Shown here in pieces: positions 1 to 6,613 of a stretch of DNA of 12,167 nucleotides (positions are counted from its first letter, which is position 1; every line of letters begins with the position of its first letter). The notes under the pieces were generated by a model. The model was not told the origin of the DNA and did no database searches. It worked only from the letters and a program-made list of their open reading frames with translations. The position numbers were made by a program, and so were the translations under genes. This DNA is from Planctomycetaceae bacterium (lineage in GTDB: Bacteria; Planctomycetota; Phycisphaerae; Phycisphaerales; SM1A02). The DNA is taken from assembly GCA_002684315.1 (NCBI GenBank), contig NYVB01000040.1, positions 24,577 to 36,743 on the forward strand. The letters are read 5' to 3'.

Positions 1-305
1 AGTCGTGCCGTTCCCGTCTCGTCTTCGATGGTGGCTTCGATTCTTGCCGCGCGTCCTCGCTGGCGTCTGACCGCCGCGACGAATCCGCGCGCCGAAAGCA
101 GGCCTTGCTCGCCCTCCTCCACCGCCTGACGAGCATCCATCAAGGTGTGTTCGGCAAGCTCGTGTTCGTAGCGAAGGGGGAGGTGCCTCATGAGATCACC
201 TGCGCGATGGATGCCCAGGTGATGAAAAAGCGAGGCGATACGGTCACCAATCCCCGGAATCGAGGTCAGTGGCAAGTTCGCAGAGATGTCTTCGGGACTG
301 GACAC
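1..305 (-). CDS. recG: ATP-dependent DNA helicase RecG, N-terminal fragment
   Basis: This is the first ~101 codons of a leftward gene cut by the window edge. The translation from GTG at 305-303 runs VSSPEDISANLPLTSIPGIG, followed by DRIASLFHHLGIHRAGDL and a HLPLRYE stretch. This is the RecG opening: a helix-hairpin-helix-like GIG, then LGI...DLxxHLPxRYE, then the start of the wedge OB fold with EDETGTAR. RecG (known family role) binds branched DNA through the wedge domain and remodels stalled replication forks and recombination intermediates; the helicase motors lie outside the window. An in-frame TAA at 323-321 bounds the start. GTG 305 is the only start that leaves the usual short lead before the conserved region, although TTG at 275-273 is possible. 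No Shine-Dalgarno is visible. The gene is divergent from xseA with 23 bases between the start codons. Confidence 0.85.
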   Translation of the reverse strand, partial: MSSPEDISANLPLTSIPGIGDRIASLFHHLGIHRAGDLMRHLPLRYEHELAEHTLMDARQAVEEGEQGLLSARGFVAAVRRQRGRAARIEATIEDETGTAR

Positions 306-328
306 GGTGTTGCGTCTATCTTAGTGGC
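306..328. promoter_or_regulatory. Putative bidirectional promoter between recG and xseA
   Basis: The two start codons are only 23 bases apart. On the plus strand TATCTT (317-322) lies 6 bases before the xseA GTG. On the minus strand the overlapping TAAGAT (323-318) lies 12 bases before the recG GTG. Each matches TATAAT at 4 of 6 positions, including the key second A and last T. With a usual 6-8 base distance from -10 to transcription start, xseA would be transcribed from about its own start codon, so leaderless, and recG with a leader of only a few bases. No convincing -35 is visible at 17 bases; TGGACA at 299-304 is too close. This is inferred from sequence only. Confidence 0.35.
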
Positions 329-1849
329 GTGGCACGCAAACCATTCAATCCTGAAGATGCGATCGGCGGACTCTTTGACCAGGCGGAAGGTCCGAAGAAA
401 CCGGTCCAGGCTCCAACGACTCCCTCTGCACCGCCCATCGAGGACATGGCACCCGCCCCCAGGCCGGAAAAAGCGGCGCCATTGACGCCCTCCTCATTGA
501 ATCAACGGGTCAAGGATGTTCTTGAACGAGGTGTCCCCGGGCCACTGGAGGTCGTGGGTGAGCTGAGCAATCTGAAGCAGCAGGGGCATTGGTATTTTTC
601 CCTCAAGGACGATGATTCCGTGGTGTCCTGCGTCATGTGGAGATCTGATGCCGGTCGAGTGGGTTTCGAGCCGCGAAATGGTGACGAAGTGGTCATCAAG
701 GGGCGGATCTCCCATTGGCAGCCGGCCGGGCGGACCCAGTTCTATGCCTCATCGATGCGCAAGAAAGGGCTCGGCAATCTCGAAGAGCGATTCCAGGCCT
801 TGTGTGCCGAGTTGCGACGAGAGGGGTATTTCGATGATGCTCGAAAACGCCGGCTTCCTTCGTTTCCTCGCAGAGTCGCGGTTGTCACATCAGCGACCGG
901 GGCGGCGATCGAGGATGTCCGACGGACCGCGGCGACCCGGTTGCCGTGCGTCGAGCTGTTGGTGATCGACGTCAGGGTTCAAGGTGATGATGCACCCGGG
1001 CAGATCGCCGAAGCCATCAGAAGGCTTGATCTCAATGCAACCGCCCTGGGTATAGATGCCATTCTGGTGACTCGTGGTGGCGGCTCACGTGAGGACCTCT
1101 GGGCGTTCAACGAACGAATCGTGGCTGATGCGGCTTTCGCCTGCCGCACCCCTCTGATCGCTGCCATCGGCCATGAGGTGGATACTTCCGTGATCGAATT
1201 GATCGCGGATCAAAGAGCCTCGACACCCACTCAGGCTGCCATGTTTCTCATTCCCGACCGTGGAGAACTCGTCGGTCAGATTCAATATCAGGAAGAGCGA
1301 CTGCGAAGCGTCATCGATCGCTCCATTCTCGCTGGTACCGAACGAATGGGCAGGGCGCCCATCGAGTTGCTTCGCGTGGTCCGGGCCCGACTCGCTCGTG
1401 CCCTCAATCAGGTTTCAGAACTTGACGTGACTCTCAAGTCTAATCGCCCCGGGGCCCGGCTCGCCTCTGGCAAGGGGAGACTTTCTGCGCTTTCGGAGCG
1501 CATGTCTCTGTCCATGCAGGCGCGGACACGGGCCGCGACCACTCGGTTGGACACGCTCGAAATGAGGCTTGCACAAGCTCGGAGGAACAAGGCTCGTTCC
1601 GCCGCTCAACTGGTCGATTCACTTGAGGCACGCCTCGGTTCGGTCGGACCTCAGTCGGTCTTTGCTCGTGGATTCACTTGCACGTTGGATGGTGCGGGGC
1701 GTCTTGTTCGTTCCGTCTCCGATCTGAAGATCGGTGACCGAGCCACCACCATTCTTTCCGACGGTCGGGTGGTGTCGAAGGTCGAATCCCTCGAAACCCC
1801 TTCGGATGGCCAGAACCCCGATTTGGACGATTCATCTTCACAGGAGTAA
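329..1849 (+). CDS. xseA: Exodeoxyribonuclease VII large subunit
   Basis: Catalytic subunit of exonuclease VII, which degrades single-stranded DNA from both ends and acts in repair with the small subunit encoded next. From GTG 329 it is 506 residues, against about 450 usual for the family. Residues ~1-53 are a proline-rich, low-complexity extension. An OB-fold single-strand-binding domain follows (~54-145), then the nuclease domain with RGGGSREDLWAFN (249-261) and IGHEVDTS plus the RASTPT stretch (~280-301), the conserved active-site blocks. A long charged helical region (~315-435) is likely the coiled coil that binds XseB. The terminal ARGFT block and DGRVVSKV form the usual C-terminal segment. 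The frame is open further upstream (ATG 269), but that would overlap recG and add unrelated residues. Other possible starts include ATG 446. It is the first gene of an operon with xseB. Confidence 0.93.
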   Translation: MARKPFNPEDAIGGLFDQAEGPKKPVQAPTTPSAPPIEDMAPAPRPEKAAPLTPSSLNQRVKDVLERGVPGPLEVVGELSNLKQQGHWYFSLKDDDSVVSCVMWRSDAGRVGFEPRNGDEVVIKGRISHWQPAGRTQFYASSMRKKGLGNLEERFQALCAELRREGYFDDARKRRLPSFPRRVAVVTSATGAAIEDVRRTAATRLPCVELLVIDVRVQGDDAPGQIAEAIRRLDLNATALGIDAILVTRGGGSREDLWAFNERIVADAAFACRTPLIAAIGHEVDTSVIELIADQRASTPTQAAMFLIPDRGELVGQIQYQEERLRSVIDRSILAGTERMGRAPIELLRVVRARLARALNQVSELDVTLKSNRPGARLASGKGRLSALSERMSLSMQARTRAATTRLDTLEMRLAQARRNKARSAAQLVDSLEARLGSVGPQSVFARGFTCTLDGAGRLVRSVSDLKIGDRATTILSDGRVVSKVESLETPSDGQNPDLDDSSSQE

Positions 1850-1859
1850 GGTCTCATTC

Positions 1860-2111
1860 ATGAGCGATTCAACAGACAAATCCGCAGAGGCTGAAACTCT
1901 CACCTTTGAAGACTCACTCGAGGCACTCGAGCAGATCATCGGACAGATAGAGAATGGTGACATCGGCCTCGAGGCTTCCTTGGAGGCCTACAAGCGTGGT
2001 GAATCCCTGATCAAGCGTTGCCGTGGGCTTCTCTTTGATGCAGAACAACGAATTGAGTCGATGCGACTGGAAGATCTCCCTGCTGGTGGGGAGACCCCGC
2101 AAAGCGATTAG
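1860..2111 (+). CDS. xseB: Exodeoxyribonuclease VII small subunit
   Basis: An 83-residue protein of normal XseB length (E. coli about 80). It has the family pattern: FEDSLEALEQIIGQIENGD, then LEASLEAYKRGESLIKRC, then a short helix ending in EQRIESM. These are the two helices of the XseB hairpin, several copies of which wrap the coiled coil of XseA and are required for a working exonuclease VII. The charged tail after residue ~70 is variable in the family. The ATG lies 10 bases after the xseA stop. Purine-rich AGGAG at 1842-1846 overlaps the end of xseA and is somewhat far (13 bases) from the ATG, consistent with translational coupling. The next gene starts 12 bases downstream. Confidence 0.93.
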   Translation: MSDSTDKSAEAETLTFEDSLEALEQIIGQIENGDIGLEASLEAYKRGESLIKRCRGLLFDAEQRIESMRLEDLPAGGETPQSD

Positions 2112-2115
2112 AGGA
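2111..2115 (+). promoter_or_regulatory. Ribosome binding site deciding the prepilin peptidase GTG start
   Basis: GAGGA at 8 bases before GTG 2124. Its first base is the last base of the xseB TAG stop, so the two genes are likely translationally coupled. Confidence 0.6.
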
Positions 2116-2123
2116 TCACCCCG

Positions 2124-3380
2124 GTGGACGTGCTTGCACAATCCGATTGGCCTGACTGGCAGACCTGGGTGTGGCTCAAATGGATCATTTCGATCTCATT
2201 CACTTTTGCATTTGGAGCCTGCGCCGGTTCATTTCTGAACGTGGTCGTCTACCGGCTTCCAGCTGGCTTGAGTGTCGTCAGTCCACCGAGTCGATGCCCA
2301 TCATGCGGCGGCTGCCTCAAGTGGTACCAGAATCTGCCAATTCTCAGCTGGCTCTTTCTCAGAGGGCGGTGCCAGTTCTGTCGTTGCGGAATCTCCGTTC
2401 AATATCCACTGATCGAGCTGATCAGCGGGGTGCTCGTGGCTGGACTGGCCATTCTCATCTATCTCCCCGATCCCGGAAGTTACTGGGCCGGTGTTGGGGG
2501 GGACTGGTGGATTCTGCGAGGTTTCTCTGGAAGCTGGCCTGCCTTCATCTGTTGGAGCGTTGCCTTGCTTGGCCTTCTGGCAATGCTTCTGATCGATGCT
2601 CGCACGTTTCTCATACCGATTGAAATTCCGTTCGTCATCACGCTGGTCTGCTGGATTCTCTGGCCTGTTCAGGCATTGATCAGCAAAGCATCCGGTTTCG
2701 GCGCGCAATGGCCGATTCCCGAATTCGGTTGGGCGGGAAGCCTGGCCGGTTTCGGCGGTGTGCTGGGTGTGTTCGCAGGCATGGCCCTTCTGAAAACCGG
2801 AGTGATTCGCTACAGCTTTCACGATTATGAAGACTATCTCGAGGGTGACGAGGTTCTCGCGGATTACCCGCACGCTCGCCGGGAAATGGGTGTGGAAGTG
2901 CTTTTTCTCCTTCCCTGCATGGCAGGCATTGCCCTCGGTTGGTTGTTCGGACTCACGTTCCAGACCGACGTTTCTCCCGTTATCTCGGCACTTGGAGCCT
3001 CCATGCTCGGCTGGCTCGTCGGCGGGGCCATCGTCTGGGCCGTTCGAATTTTCGGCACACTTGCCTTTGGTCGAGAGGCCATGGGCCTCGGAGATGTCCA
3101 TCTTCTGGCGAGCATGGGTGCCGCCTTCGGATGGTTCGATCCATTGCTGGCTTTTTTCATCGCACCATTTTTCGGGCTCATCTGGATCCTGATAGGACAA
3201 TTCGGCAGCCGGGTCTTCAAGGGACTGGGGCATCAGCTTCCGTATGGGCCCCATCTGGCCATCGCGCTGTTTCTGATCGTCTTCCTTCGGCCGGTCGTCT
3301 TCGAGCTTGGTGATATTTTTCTGCCCGGACTCCAAGGGTTGTCCTCGGTCCGGCTTGCGCATTTCACTCCGAACGGGTGA
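2124..3380 (+). CDS. Type IV prepilin peptidase (A24 family), with long insertion
   Basis: Membrane aspartic protease that cleaves the leader from type IV pilins or type II secretion pseudopilins; the larger PilD/GspO form usually also N-methylates the new terminus. After a first membrane helix (~20-45, ending GSFLNVVVYRLP) comes the cytoplasmic domain with zinc-binding-type cysteines C58xxC61 and C83xxC86. The catalytic aspartates are D158 (LIDARTFLIP) and D324 (MGLGDVHLLA). At 418 residues it is much longer than the usual ~250-290. The two aspartates are 166 apart instead of roughly 65, owing to an insertion at ~180-310 with an acidic loop (HDYEDYLEGDEV, 233-244) and extra membrane segments. 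GTG 2124 has GAGGA at 2111-2115, 8 bases upstream, overlapping the xseB stop, which fixes the start. No pilin or secretion genes are adjacent, so the substrate is unknown. Confidence 0.9.
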   Translation: MDVLAQSDWPDWQTWVWLKWIISISFTFAFGACAGSFLNVVVYRLPAGLSVVSPPSRCPSCGGCLKWYQNLPILSWLFLRGRCQFCRCGISVQYPLIELISGVLVAGLAILIYLPDPGSYWAGVGGDWWILRGFSGSWPAFICWSVALLGLLAMLLIDARTFLIPIEIPFVITLVCWILWPVQALISKASGFGAQWPIPEFGWAGSLAGFGGVLGVFAGMALLKTGVIRYSFHDYEDYLEGDEVLADYPHARREMGVEVLFLLPCMAGIALGWLFGLTFQTDVSPVISALGASMLGWLVGGAIVWAVRIFGTLAFGREAMGLGDVHLLASMGAAFGWFDPLLAFFIAPFFGLIWILIGQFGSRVFKGLGHQLPYGPHLAIALFLIVFLRPVVFELGDIFLPGLQGLSSVRLAHFTPNG

Positions 3381-3472
3381 AATGGGTTTATCGCGTCTCG
3401 GACGACGCGAGTGGCTCCATCAGCGCGTTTGGGGCCCAATCGCACAATTTTCGGAAAGGATGCCGTGCCGAA

Positions 3473-4117
3473 ATGAACCATCGTCGTACCAAATGGATGT
3501 GTTCCATGCTCGCAGGCTGCGCCGCAGTCATGTTTGCAACTGGTTGCAGTCAGTCGAATAACGATCGAGAAGCACTCTTGTCTGAAGAGGCGAGCACCTT
3601 GCGTCTCGAACTCGACAAGCAGAAGAGTCGCAACACCACTCTCGCCAGTGAGAATCAAAAGCTGAAGCTGAGAAACCAGCAGCTTGAAACGGACATTCAG
3701 GCCGTCCCCGAGCCGGTCGAGACCCAACAGATCGGTGGTTTCACGGCCGAAATGCGGGCTGGTGAAATCGTCGTCAATCTCCCCAGCGACGTCCTTTTCG
3801 ATTCAGGACGTGACTCCTTGAAGTCTTCGGCGAAGTCCTCATTGAGTGAGGTCGCCTCGGAACTCAACAGCCGGTACCCAGGCAGGTCGATTCAATTGAT
3901 CGGCTTCACGGACACTGATCCGATCAAGAAGTCGAAGGCTCGATACGAAACGAACCACCATCTCGGTTTCGAGCGTGCGTTTTCAGTCGGTGAGTTCCTT
4001 CAGTCCAAGGGCGTCTCCAAGGGACGCATCTCCTACGCGACACATGGTCCCAACAAGCCCATGGGCACCAAAGCTCAAAGCCGTCGGGTCGAACTCGTCG
4101 TCGTGGTCGACTCCTGA
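3473..4117 (+). CDS. OmpA/Pal-type peptidoglycan-binding lipoprotein
   Basis: A 214-residue predicted lipoprotein. A basic N-terminus (MNHRRTKW) and hydrophobic stretch end in a lipobox FATGC, with Cys25 the lipidated residue. A predicted coiled coil (~35-78, SEEASTLRLELDKQKSR onward) is followed by an OmpA C-terminal domain (~98-212). It contains VLFDSG, GFTDTD and NHHLGFERA. In this family an Asp in the GFTD region (here D147 or D149) and the Arg of the NxxLxxxR motif (here R168) bind the diaminopimelate peptide of peptidoglycan. The protein therefore probably ties the outer membrane to the wall, like Pal. ATG 3473 is chosen because it places the signal peptide at the N-terminus. The frame also opens at GTG 3377, overlapping the previous stop, but that would bury the lipobox at residue 57. 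GGAAAGGA (3453-3460) lies somewhat far upstream. The gene is followed by a strong terminator. Confidence 0.88.
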   Translation: MNHRRTKWMCSMLAGCAAVMFATGCSQSNNDREALLSEEASTLRLELDKQKSRNTTLASENQKLKLRNQQLETDIQAVPEPVETQQIGGFTAEMRAGEIVVNLPSDVLFDSGRDSLKSSAKSSLSEVASELNSRYPGRSIQLIGFTDTDPIKKSKARYETNHHLGFERAFSVGEFLQSKGVSKGRISYATHGPNKPMGTKAQSRRVELVVVVDS

Positions 4118-4148
4118 GGTCCACGTCCTCGATTGAAGTGATCGATAC

Positions 4149-4190
4149 AACACATGAAAGCCCGGCATCGCCGGGCTTTCATGTGTTTTT
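4149..4190 (+). terminator. Rho-independent terminator after the lipoprotein gene
   Basis: A perfect 18-base inverted repeat: left arm 4149-4166, right arm 4170-4187, 3-base loop ATC. The GC-rich core is GCCCGGC and T4186-T4190 forms the U-tract on the plus strand. It sits 31 bases after the lipoprotein stop and 30 bases before the end of the convergent mlaD gene. On the minus strand the stem is the same, but the bases that follow (TGTATCG) lack a T-run, so it should terminate rightward transcription best. It may still stall or protect the mlaD transcript end. Confidence 0.92.
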
Positions 4191-4219
4191 GTCATTCGTC
4201 GAAACGCCGTTTGCTGGAA

Positions 4220-5230
4220 TCACATGCCAAGCTGGAGGCCTTCGTCCTTGATCTTCTGCAGAAGCACTTCCAGAGATTGAAGTGTGTTCTCCAATCTCTT
4301 GGCAGCCTCTTCAAGACTTCGATAGAGGTCCGGATTACTCATCAGTTGGCCGATGGTTCCTTCACCGGTGGTCGCCGCCTGCAGAAGCGTGCCGACACGT
4401 TCGAGGGTGTGGGACATCTCCTCGGCAACGGGCACTGCGGCCGCGACAAGAGCATCGGCGTCTCTGCCGATGGTCTCGGCGAGGGTTCCGAACTGCTTGG
4501 TGACCATGCCCGCGCTTTCCATCAGTTCATTGGCTTTCCAGACGGCTGAGTTCACGTCCGCCCTGAGTTGTTCGTCACCAAGCCATGTTCTGGCGAGGAC
4601 CATGGCATTCTGGGCATCCGCAAGCGCGAGGTCGAACCGCTCAATGGCACCCACCACGGAGCCCGCTTGATCCTTGTTGGCGGGATCGAGCATCTCGTTC
4701 ACGTTGTTGCCGACACGCGTCCATTCACCAGCAAGTCCGTTGAAGGACTCGAGAGCACCCATCAGCGGCGTCATCTGGTCGTCCAGAGCGAGTGTGATCG
4801 TCTCGGTCATCGAACGCCATGTGCCGAAGAGGACTGCACTGCCATCCTGAGGGAAGTTCGGGGCTCCCGGCTTCCATGTCTTCGGAAGCGTCAGATTCAA
4901 GCGTCCCCCTGAGCCGATCAATGCGTCATTGACGGTGATGGTCGTCCCGATCGGGAGGTTGTAGATGCGCTCGATCTCAGCCTGAGTGACGACGGGGTTC
5001 GTGGCATCTTCCACCAGTTTCAATGATGTCACGGTCCCGACCCTGACTCCGTTGAGCGTGACCGGGCTGCCGACCCGCGTGGTTCCCGCTTCGTTCAATC
5101 GAATCTCCACCGGATAGGTCGGGTGGAGAAAACTGTCCAATTCTCCAAACTGAAGCAACAGGATGCTCACGCCGATGAGTGCGACGAGGGTGACGATGCC
5201 AATGACGAAATTCTTGCCTTGCTCTTTCAC
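4220..5230 (-). CDS. mlaD: MlaD-family MCE domain protein (lipid transporter periplasmic subunit)
   Basis: Substrate-binding subunit of an MCE-type ABC transporter that moves phospholipids between inner and outer membranes. It is 336 residues with one N-terminal membrane helix (~8-27). An MCE domain follows (~39-117) with VGSPVTLNGVRVGTVTSLKL and the LIGSGGRLNL strand. A long helical region (~140-286) leads to the typical MCE tail TGEGTIGQLMSNPDLYRSL (~288-306) and a final amphipathic helix. E. coli MlaD (183 residues) lacks most of this; the length is closer to the longer MCE proteins whose C-terminal helices form a tube or pore. GTG 5230 is supported by GGAG (5241-5238) 7 bases upstream and by the GTGA overlap with the mlaF stop. 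The gene symbol is by family; orthology to E. coli MlaD is not proven. Confidence 0.88.
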   Translation of the reverse strand: MKEQGKNFVIGIVTLVALIGVSILLLQFGELDSFLHPTYPVEIRLNEAGTTRVGSPVTLNGVRVGTVTSLKLVEDATNPVVTQAEIERIYNLPIGTTITVNDALIGSGGRLNLTLPKTWKPGAPNFPQDGSAVLFGTWRSMTETITLALDDQMTPLMGALESFNGLAGEWTRVGNNVNEMLDPANKDQAGSVVGAIERFDLALADAQNAMVLARTWLGDEQLRADVNSAVWKANELMESAGMVTKQFGTLAETIGRDADALVAAAVPVAEEMSHTLERVGTLLQAATTGEGTIGQLMSNPDLYRSLEEAAKRLENTLQSLEVLLQKIKDEGLQLGM

Positions 5231-6048
5231 GAGCAGACTCCGATCTTTCCTGTGGTGTTTCGAATCGCTGCCAGTTCCTCATCCGAGGCGCGGCCTTGCA
5301 TGAACCGTGCGACTTCAGGATTGTCAGGATTCTTGAATGCCGAGGGTGGCCCTTGCATGACGATTCTACCTTCGAGCATGAGCAGCATGTGGTCCGCCAC
5401 CTTGAAGGCACTGGTGAGATCATGGGTGACGACGATGCTCGTGGCTTGCAGTTCCTTCTGCAGTTTCAGAATGAGCTCATTGATGACGTCCGAACGGATG
5501 GGGTCCAGGCCGGTCGTCGGTTCATCATAGAGAATCACCCTGGGGCGCAGCACGATGGATCGTGCAAGTGCGATACGCTTTCGCTGTCCACCGGAGAGAT
5601 CCGCCGGCATCATCTCCTGGGTATCCGACAGTCCGACCATCGCGAGAACCTCGCTGACTCGCTTCTGTCGCAAGTCGGGATCCGAAATCCCCGCCTCGGC
5701 AAGTGGGAATTCGATGTTCAATCTCACGTTGAGCGAGTCGAAGAGTGCGCCCATCTGAAAGAGAAAACCGAACTGTCTCCGGATGGGAGTCATCTTGGTT
5801 TCGGGCATGGTGTCGATTCGAATGTCATCGAAATAGACTTCGCCGCTGTCCGGACGAAGGAGTCCCACGAGATGCTTCAGCATCACCGATTTTCCGCAGC
5901 CCGACGGGCCCAGCACGACGGTCGTTTTCCGGGGCGCGAATTCGACTGACAGATCCCGCAGGACCTTTTTCCCGTTGAAGGACTTCTGAAGGCCGTGTGC
6001 TCTGACAAGCGCCGCGCCTGGTGGCTGATTGTTTCTGACGTCTTCCAT
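5227..6048 (-). CDS. mlaF: MlaF-family ABC transporter ATPase
   Basis: Cytoplasmic ATPase that would power the MCE lipid transporter together with an MlaE-like permease and the MlaD protein encoded downstream. All ABC motifs are present in 273 residues: Walker A GPSGCGKS (47-54), Q-loop Gln98 in LFQMGALFDSLNV, signature LSGGQRKRIALAR (151-163), Walker B VILYDEP (171-177), D-loop TTGLDP and switch His209 in VVTHDL. The QxGALFDS block after the Q-loop is typical of MlaF rather than of general importers. The start is ATG 6048, with no Shine-Dalgarno but a TATGAT hexamer 8 bases upstream, suggesting a leaderless message. Its stop overlaps the mlaD start (GTGA). No mlaE gene lies between or upstream in the window, which is unusual. 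Confidence 0.92.
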   Translation of the reverse strand: MEDVRNNQPPGAALVRAHGLQKSFNGKKVLRDLSVEFAPRKTTVVLGPSGCGKSVMLKHLVGLLRPDSGEVYFDDIRIDTMPETKMTPIRRQFGFLFQMGALFDSLNVRLNIEFPLAEAGISDPDLRQKRVSEVLAMVGLSDTQEMMPADLSGGQRKRIALARSIVLRPRVILYDEPTTGLDPIRSDVINELILKLQKELQATSIVVTHDLTSAFKVADHMLLMLEGRIVMQGPPSAFKNPDNPEVARFMQGRASDEELAAIRNTTGKIGVCS

Positions 6049-6070
6049 GAATCACTATCATATGCTCAAC
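6049..6070. promoter_or_regulatory. Putative bidirectional promoter between mlaF and the NUDIX gene
   Basis: Only 22 bases separate the mlaF ATG (6048) from the preferred NUDIX ATG (6071). On the plus strand TATCAT (6056-6061) ends 9 bases before ATG 6071. On the minus strand the overlapping TATGAT (6062-6057, 5 of 6 matches to TATAAT) ends 8 bases before ATG 6048. Both genes lack a visible Shine-Dalgarno. A transcription start 6-8 bases past each -10 would give leaders of only about 0-3 bases in both directions. The -35 matches are poor. The layout closely parallels the recG/xseA gap. Confidence 0.45.
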
Positions 6071-6613
6071 ATGGGAATCCCGGCTAAATCCGAACGCATT
6101 CATGACGGCAACGTCTTTTCCGTGGATCGCCTCACCTTCGAAACGGAAGGGGGGCCCCTGGTCAAGGATGTCGTTCGACATCCCGGGGCGGTGACCGTGA
6201 TCGCGGTGACCACGGACCGACGACTGGTGATGATCAGAAACCACCGGGTCGCAGTGGGGGCGAGGCTTCTCGAGCTGTGCGCCGGCAAGCTCGAGCCCGG
6301 TGAGGATCCGATCGAGAGTGCTGCCCGTGAACTCGAGGAGGAAACGGGATTCTCAGCTGCATCCATCACCCCCCTTGGCCGGTTCTACACCTCACCGGGG
6401 TTCGCGGATGAATTGATGCACGTCTTCGAAGCGACGAAACTGACTCCCGTTCCCCGTCGGCTCGAGCCGGGAGAGGATATCGAAGTGGTGATGCTCACCC
6501 CGAACGAGGTCGAAGAGGCCATCCGGACCGGTGCTCTCTGTGATGGCAAGACGATCGCGGCGTTCCATCTCTGGGCTCTAGTCGGCGAGACGAGTTGCGA
6601 CACCGATGGATGA
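6071..6613 (+). CDS. NUDIX hydrolase, ADP-ribose pyrophosphatase type
   Basis: Cytoplasmic hydrolase likely to cleave ADP-ribose or a related nucleoside diphosphate sugar to a nucleoside monophosphate and sugar phosphate. It is 180 residues from ATG 6071. The full Nudix box Gx5Ex7REUxEExGU is present at ~72-94 (GKLEPGEDPIESAARELEEE then TGF), preceded by LLELCAGK where ADP-ribose pyrophosphatases usually have ELPAGK. The downstream FYTSPGFADE carries the proline often found about 15 residues after the box in this subfamily. Other in-frame starts are ATG 6062, which falls within the proposed promoter, and ATG 6047, which would overlap mlaF. ATG 6071 matches the usual short lead before the first strand. 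Its 3' end overlaps the M50 gene if that starts at ATG 6606, implying co-translation. The exact substrate cannot be read from sequence. Confidence 0.88.
   Translation: MGIPAKSERIHDGNVFSVDRLTFETEGGPLVKDVVRHPGAVTVIAVTTDRRLVMIRNHRVAVGARLLELCAGKLEPGEDPIESAARELEEETGFSAASITPLGRFYTSPGFADELMHVFEATKLTPVPRRLEPGEDIEVVMLTPNEVEEAIRTGALCDGKTIAAFHLWALVGETSCDTDG

Noticed and set aside
105..485. Plus-strand open frame covering the recG 5' end and the xseA start
   Set aside because: It conflicts with recG on the minus strand and with the xseA frame. The product is arginine-rich with no family resemblance.
2301..3362. Long open frame on the minus strand (353 codons) opposite the prepilin peptidase
   Set aside because: The product is low in hydrophobics and rich in Gln, Glu, Pro and His with no recognisable domain. 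It mirrors codon bias of the real plus-strand gene, whose catalytic motifs are intact.
3377..3472. Upstream extension of the lipoprotein gene to GTG 3377, overlapping the prepilin peptidase stop
   Set aside because: It would put 32 unrelated residues before a clear lipoprotein signal peptide and lipobox, which must be N-terminal.
5296..5949. Plus-strand open frame (217 codons) opposite mlaF
   Set aside because: His- and Glu-rich shadow without domain features; mlaF on the other strand has every ABC motif.
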